The position numbers were made by a program, and so were the translations under genes. Source: Desulfolithobacter dissulfuricans (lineage in GTDB: Bacteria > Desulfobacterota > Desulfobulbia > Desulfobulbales > Desulfobulbaceae). From it: a DNA stretch of 64,000 nucleotides. Within the stretch, counting starts at the first letter, position 1; every line of letters starts with the position of its first letter. Below are positions 62,600-64,000 of this stretch, one piece after another. Location: contig NZ_AP024233.1 in the NCBI RefSeq assembly GCF_025998535.1, forward strand, positions 1,525,219 through 1,589,218, written 5' to 3'. A model generated the notes under the pieces. It made no database searches. It was not told where the DNA came from and was given only the letters and a program-made list of their open reading frames with translations.

Positions 62600-64000
62600 A
62601 TGAAATCGGGGAGCAATCTGGAGCAGGTGCTCAGGAGCGGGACATTTGCCGTTACTGGTGAGCTGGGACCGCCCAAAAACAGTGATCCTGAAGTCGTCAG
62701 GAAGAAGGCACGCATCCTCAAGGGAAACGTCGATGCGGTCAATATCACCGACTGCCAGACCGCCATTGTCAGGATGTCGAGCATCGGTGCCGGGCTGATC
62801 GCCCAGGCCGAGGGCCTGGAGCCGGTCATCCAGATGACCTGCCGTGATCGGAACCGGATCGGCATGCAGAGCGATCTGCTGGCTGCTTCGGCCATGGGGC
62901 TCAAGAACCTGCTCTGTCTGACCGGCGATCATCAGAAATTTGGTAATCACCCGGGATCCAAGGGTGTCTTTGACATGGATTCCATCCAGCTCCTCGGTAT
63001 GGTCCGGGACATGCGGGATGCGAAAAAATTCCAGTGCGGAGAAGAGATCAAGGGGCCAGCCCCGAAATTTTTCCTCGGCTGCGCCGCCAATCCCTTTGCT
63101 CATCCCTTTGAATTCAGGGCCGTGCGTCTGGGGAAGAAGATCGCCAACGGTGCCGACTTCGTCCAGACCCAGATTATCTATAATGTGGAGAAATTTGCCA
63201 GATTCATGGAGATGGTCCGTGATCTCGGACTGCATGAAAAGGCCTATATACTTGCAGGTGTTACCCCGCCCAAGTCTCTGGGTATGGCCCGGTACATGAA
63301 GAAATTCGTCCCGGGCATGGACGTGACCGATGAGGTCATACAGCGGATGAAAGATGCCAGAGACAAGCAGGATGAGGGAATCCAGATCTGCGTTGACATC
63401 ATCAACCAGGTCAAGGAAATCGAAGGTGTTGCCGGCGTGCACGTCATGGCCATCGAATGGGAAGAGGCTGTGGCGGAAATCTGTGAGCGGGCAGGGCTGC
63501 TTCCCAGGCCCACCTTTGAGACTATCGAAGAACAACCTGCCGCACCGGTCGCCGAGACCGAGACTGTTGTTGTACGTGAAGAGATTGCCGCACCGATTGC
63601 AGCGGCTCAGGATACCGAGGAGATTCTTGCCCGGGCCCGTGCCGAGGCAGAAGAGATCCTGGAGCAGGCCAGGCTGGAGGCCGAACGTATCAAGGCCAGT
63701 GCAGCCGGTTCTGAAGCTGCAGCTGAAGGTGTTGCCACAGTTACTGACGATGCAGGAGAACATGAAATGAACGAAAAAGAACGGTTAATGGCGCTTGAGT
63801 CTGTCAAACAGGGTCTTGCCGCCTTGAAAAAAGCATACGGACTCAGTGACGATCAGTTCGAGGCCCTGATGCAGTTTGCCGGTGCTGAATCCATTCTCAA
63901 AAAGGAACCCGAGGTGGCCAAGAGCGGCCCTGCTGCTCCGGCAGCACCGTCGGCGCCGGAACCCGCACCAAAGCCAGAGCCCGCCGTAGCCCCTGTGAAA
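62600..64000 (+). CDS. MetF-like methylene-THF reductase with extended C-terminus (truncated by window edge)
   Basis: The frame opens at ATG 62600, after GGAGGATCG, and remains open to the right edge (467 codons). Residues 1-300 are a MetF-type barrel: FAVTGELGPPKNSD, DAVNITDCQTAIVRMSS, IQMTCRDRNRIGMQSDLL, LCLTGDH, and FLGCAANPFAHPFEF. It should reduce methylene-THF to methyl-THF. After about residue 310 comes Pro/Ala/Glu-rich sequence, a charged helical stretch (about 338-370, EEILARARAEAEEILEQ) and a further helical unit (about 390-430). An Ala/Pro linker runs at the edge. Such an extension is unusual for MetF; what it connects to is not visible. Confidence 0.85.
   Translation, partial: MKSGSNLEQVLRSGTFAVTGELGPPKNSDPEVVRKKARILKGNVDAVNITDCQTAIVRMSSIGAGLIAQAEGLEPVIQMTCRDRNRIGMQSDLLAASAMGLKNLLCLTGDHQKFGNHPGSKGVFDMDSIQLLGMVRDMRDAKKFQCGEEIKGPAPKFFLGCAANPFAHPFEFRAVRLGKKIANGADFVQTQIIYNVEKFARFMEMVRDLGLHEKAYILAGVTPPKSLGMARYMKKFVPGMDVTDEVIQRMKDARDKQDEGIQICVDIINQVKEIEGVAGVHVMAIEWEEAVAEICERAGLLPRPTFETIEEQPAAPVAETETVVVREEIAAPIAAAQDTEEILARARAEAEEILEQARLEAERIKASAAGSEAAAEGVATVTDDAGEHEMNEKERLMALESVKQGLAALKKAYGLSDDQFEALMQFAGAESILKKEPEVAKSGPAAPAAPSAPEPAPKPEPAVAPVK

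Noticed and set aside
62570-63763. 397-codon minus-strand open frame at the right end
   Set aside because: The plus strand carries a MetF-like gene open to the edge with a ribosome site, so the reverse frame is a shadow.

Overview
This window (about 57% G+C by eye) looks like the chromosome of a Gram-negative anaerobe in the Desulfobacterota, most likely a Desulfobulbales-type sulfur-metabolising bacterium. The grounds are: an outer-membrane LPS-assembly lipoprotein (LptE), a Wood-Ljungdahl segment (folD, a nickel CO dehydrogenase cooS, a MetF-like reductase), two-CW cysteine domains typical of this phylum, an AF1514-type small protein, and a lipoprotein with several rhodanese domains that appears to contain selenocysteine. 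The lineage is inferred from gene content; no rRNA gene is present to settle it.

Layout. 0.2-2.2 kb: transketolase, ending at a hairpin terminator shared with the opposing leuS-lptE pair. 2.3-10 kb (minus strand): rpsF-rpsR-DUF2232, rplI, dnaB, leuS, lptE and a mazG-like gene. 10-20.4 kb (minus): a complete chemotaxis cluster in the order cheA, PilJ/NarX-type MCP, dCache-type MCP with a cysteine-rich insert, cheW, cheB (broken by an apparent one-base deletion), cheR and a response regulator. 20.7-30.4 kb: an FKBP isomerase, hisI (with an extra Cys-rich N-terminus), hisG, engB, a two-CW protein, lepA, rpoH, a DegT aminotransferase, a TPR protein and greA. 30.4-36.4 kb: a TetR regulator with a likely operator, a fused purD-purE gene, tsaC, an orphan HPt protein, the seleno-rhodanese and a small AF1514-like protein. 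36.4-44.2 kb: hrpA, galU and priA. 44.2-54.2 kb: an orphan ZraS-like kinase, a run of small housekeeping genes (yqgE, ykgJ-like, rlmH, a nucleotidyltransferase-like protein, a TPM protein, lemA), a hybrid kinase and a SleB-type hydrolase. 54.5-64 kb: an 84-bp tandem repeat, a secreted metalloprotease, recD2, then folD-cooS-metF, the last gene running off the right edge.

The most notable item is the gene at 34471-35784 (minus). A single in-frame TGA sits inside the active-site loop of its first rhodanese domain. A short stem capped by GGUCU follows 21 nt downstream, the loop I recall from the E. coli fdhF SECIS element. I read this as a secreted, lipid-anchored, three-rhodanese selenoprotein. 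Other points for follow-up are the PurD-PurE fusion, the cheB frameshift (which removes the catalytic serine from the downstream half), the Cys-rich extension on HisI, the shared two-CW architecture of an MCP and a small protein, and the Ala/Glu-rich extension on the MetF-like protein.
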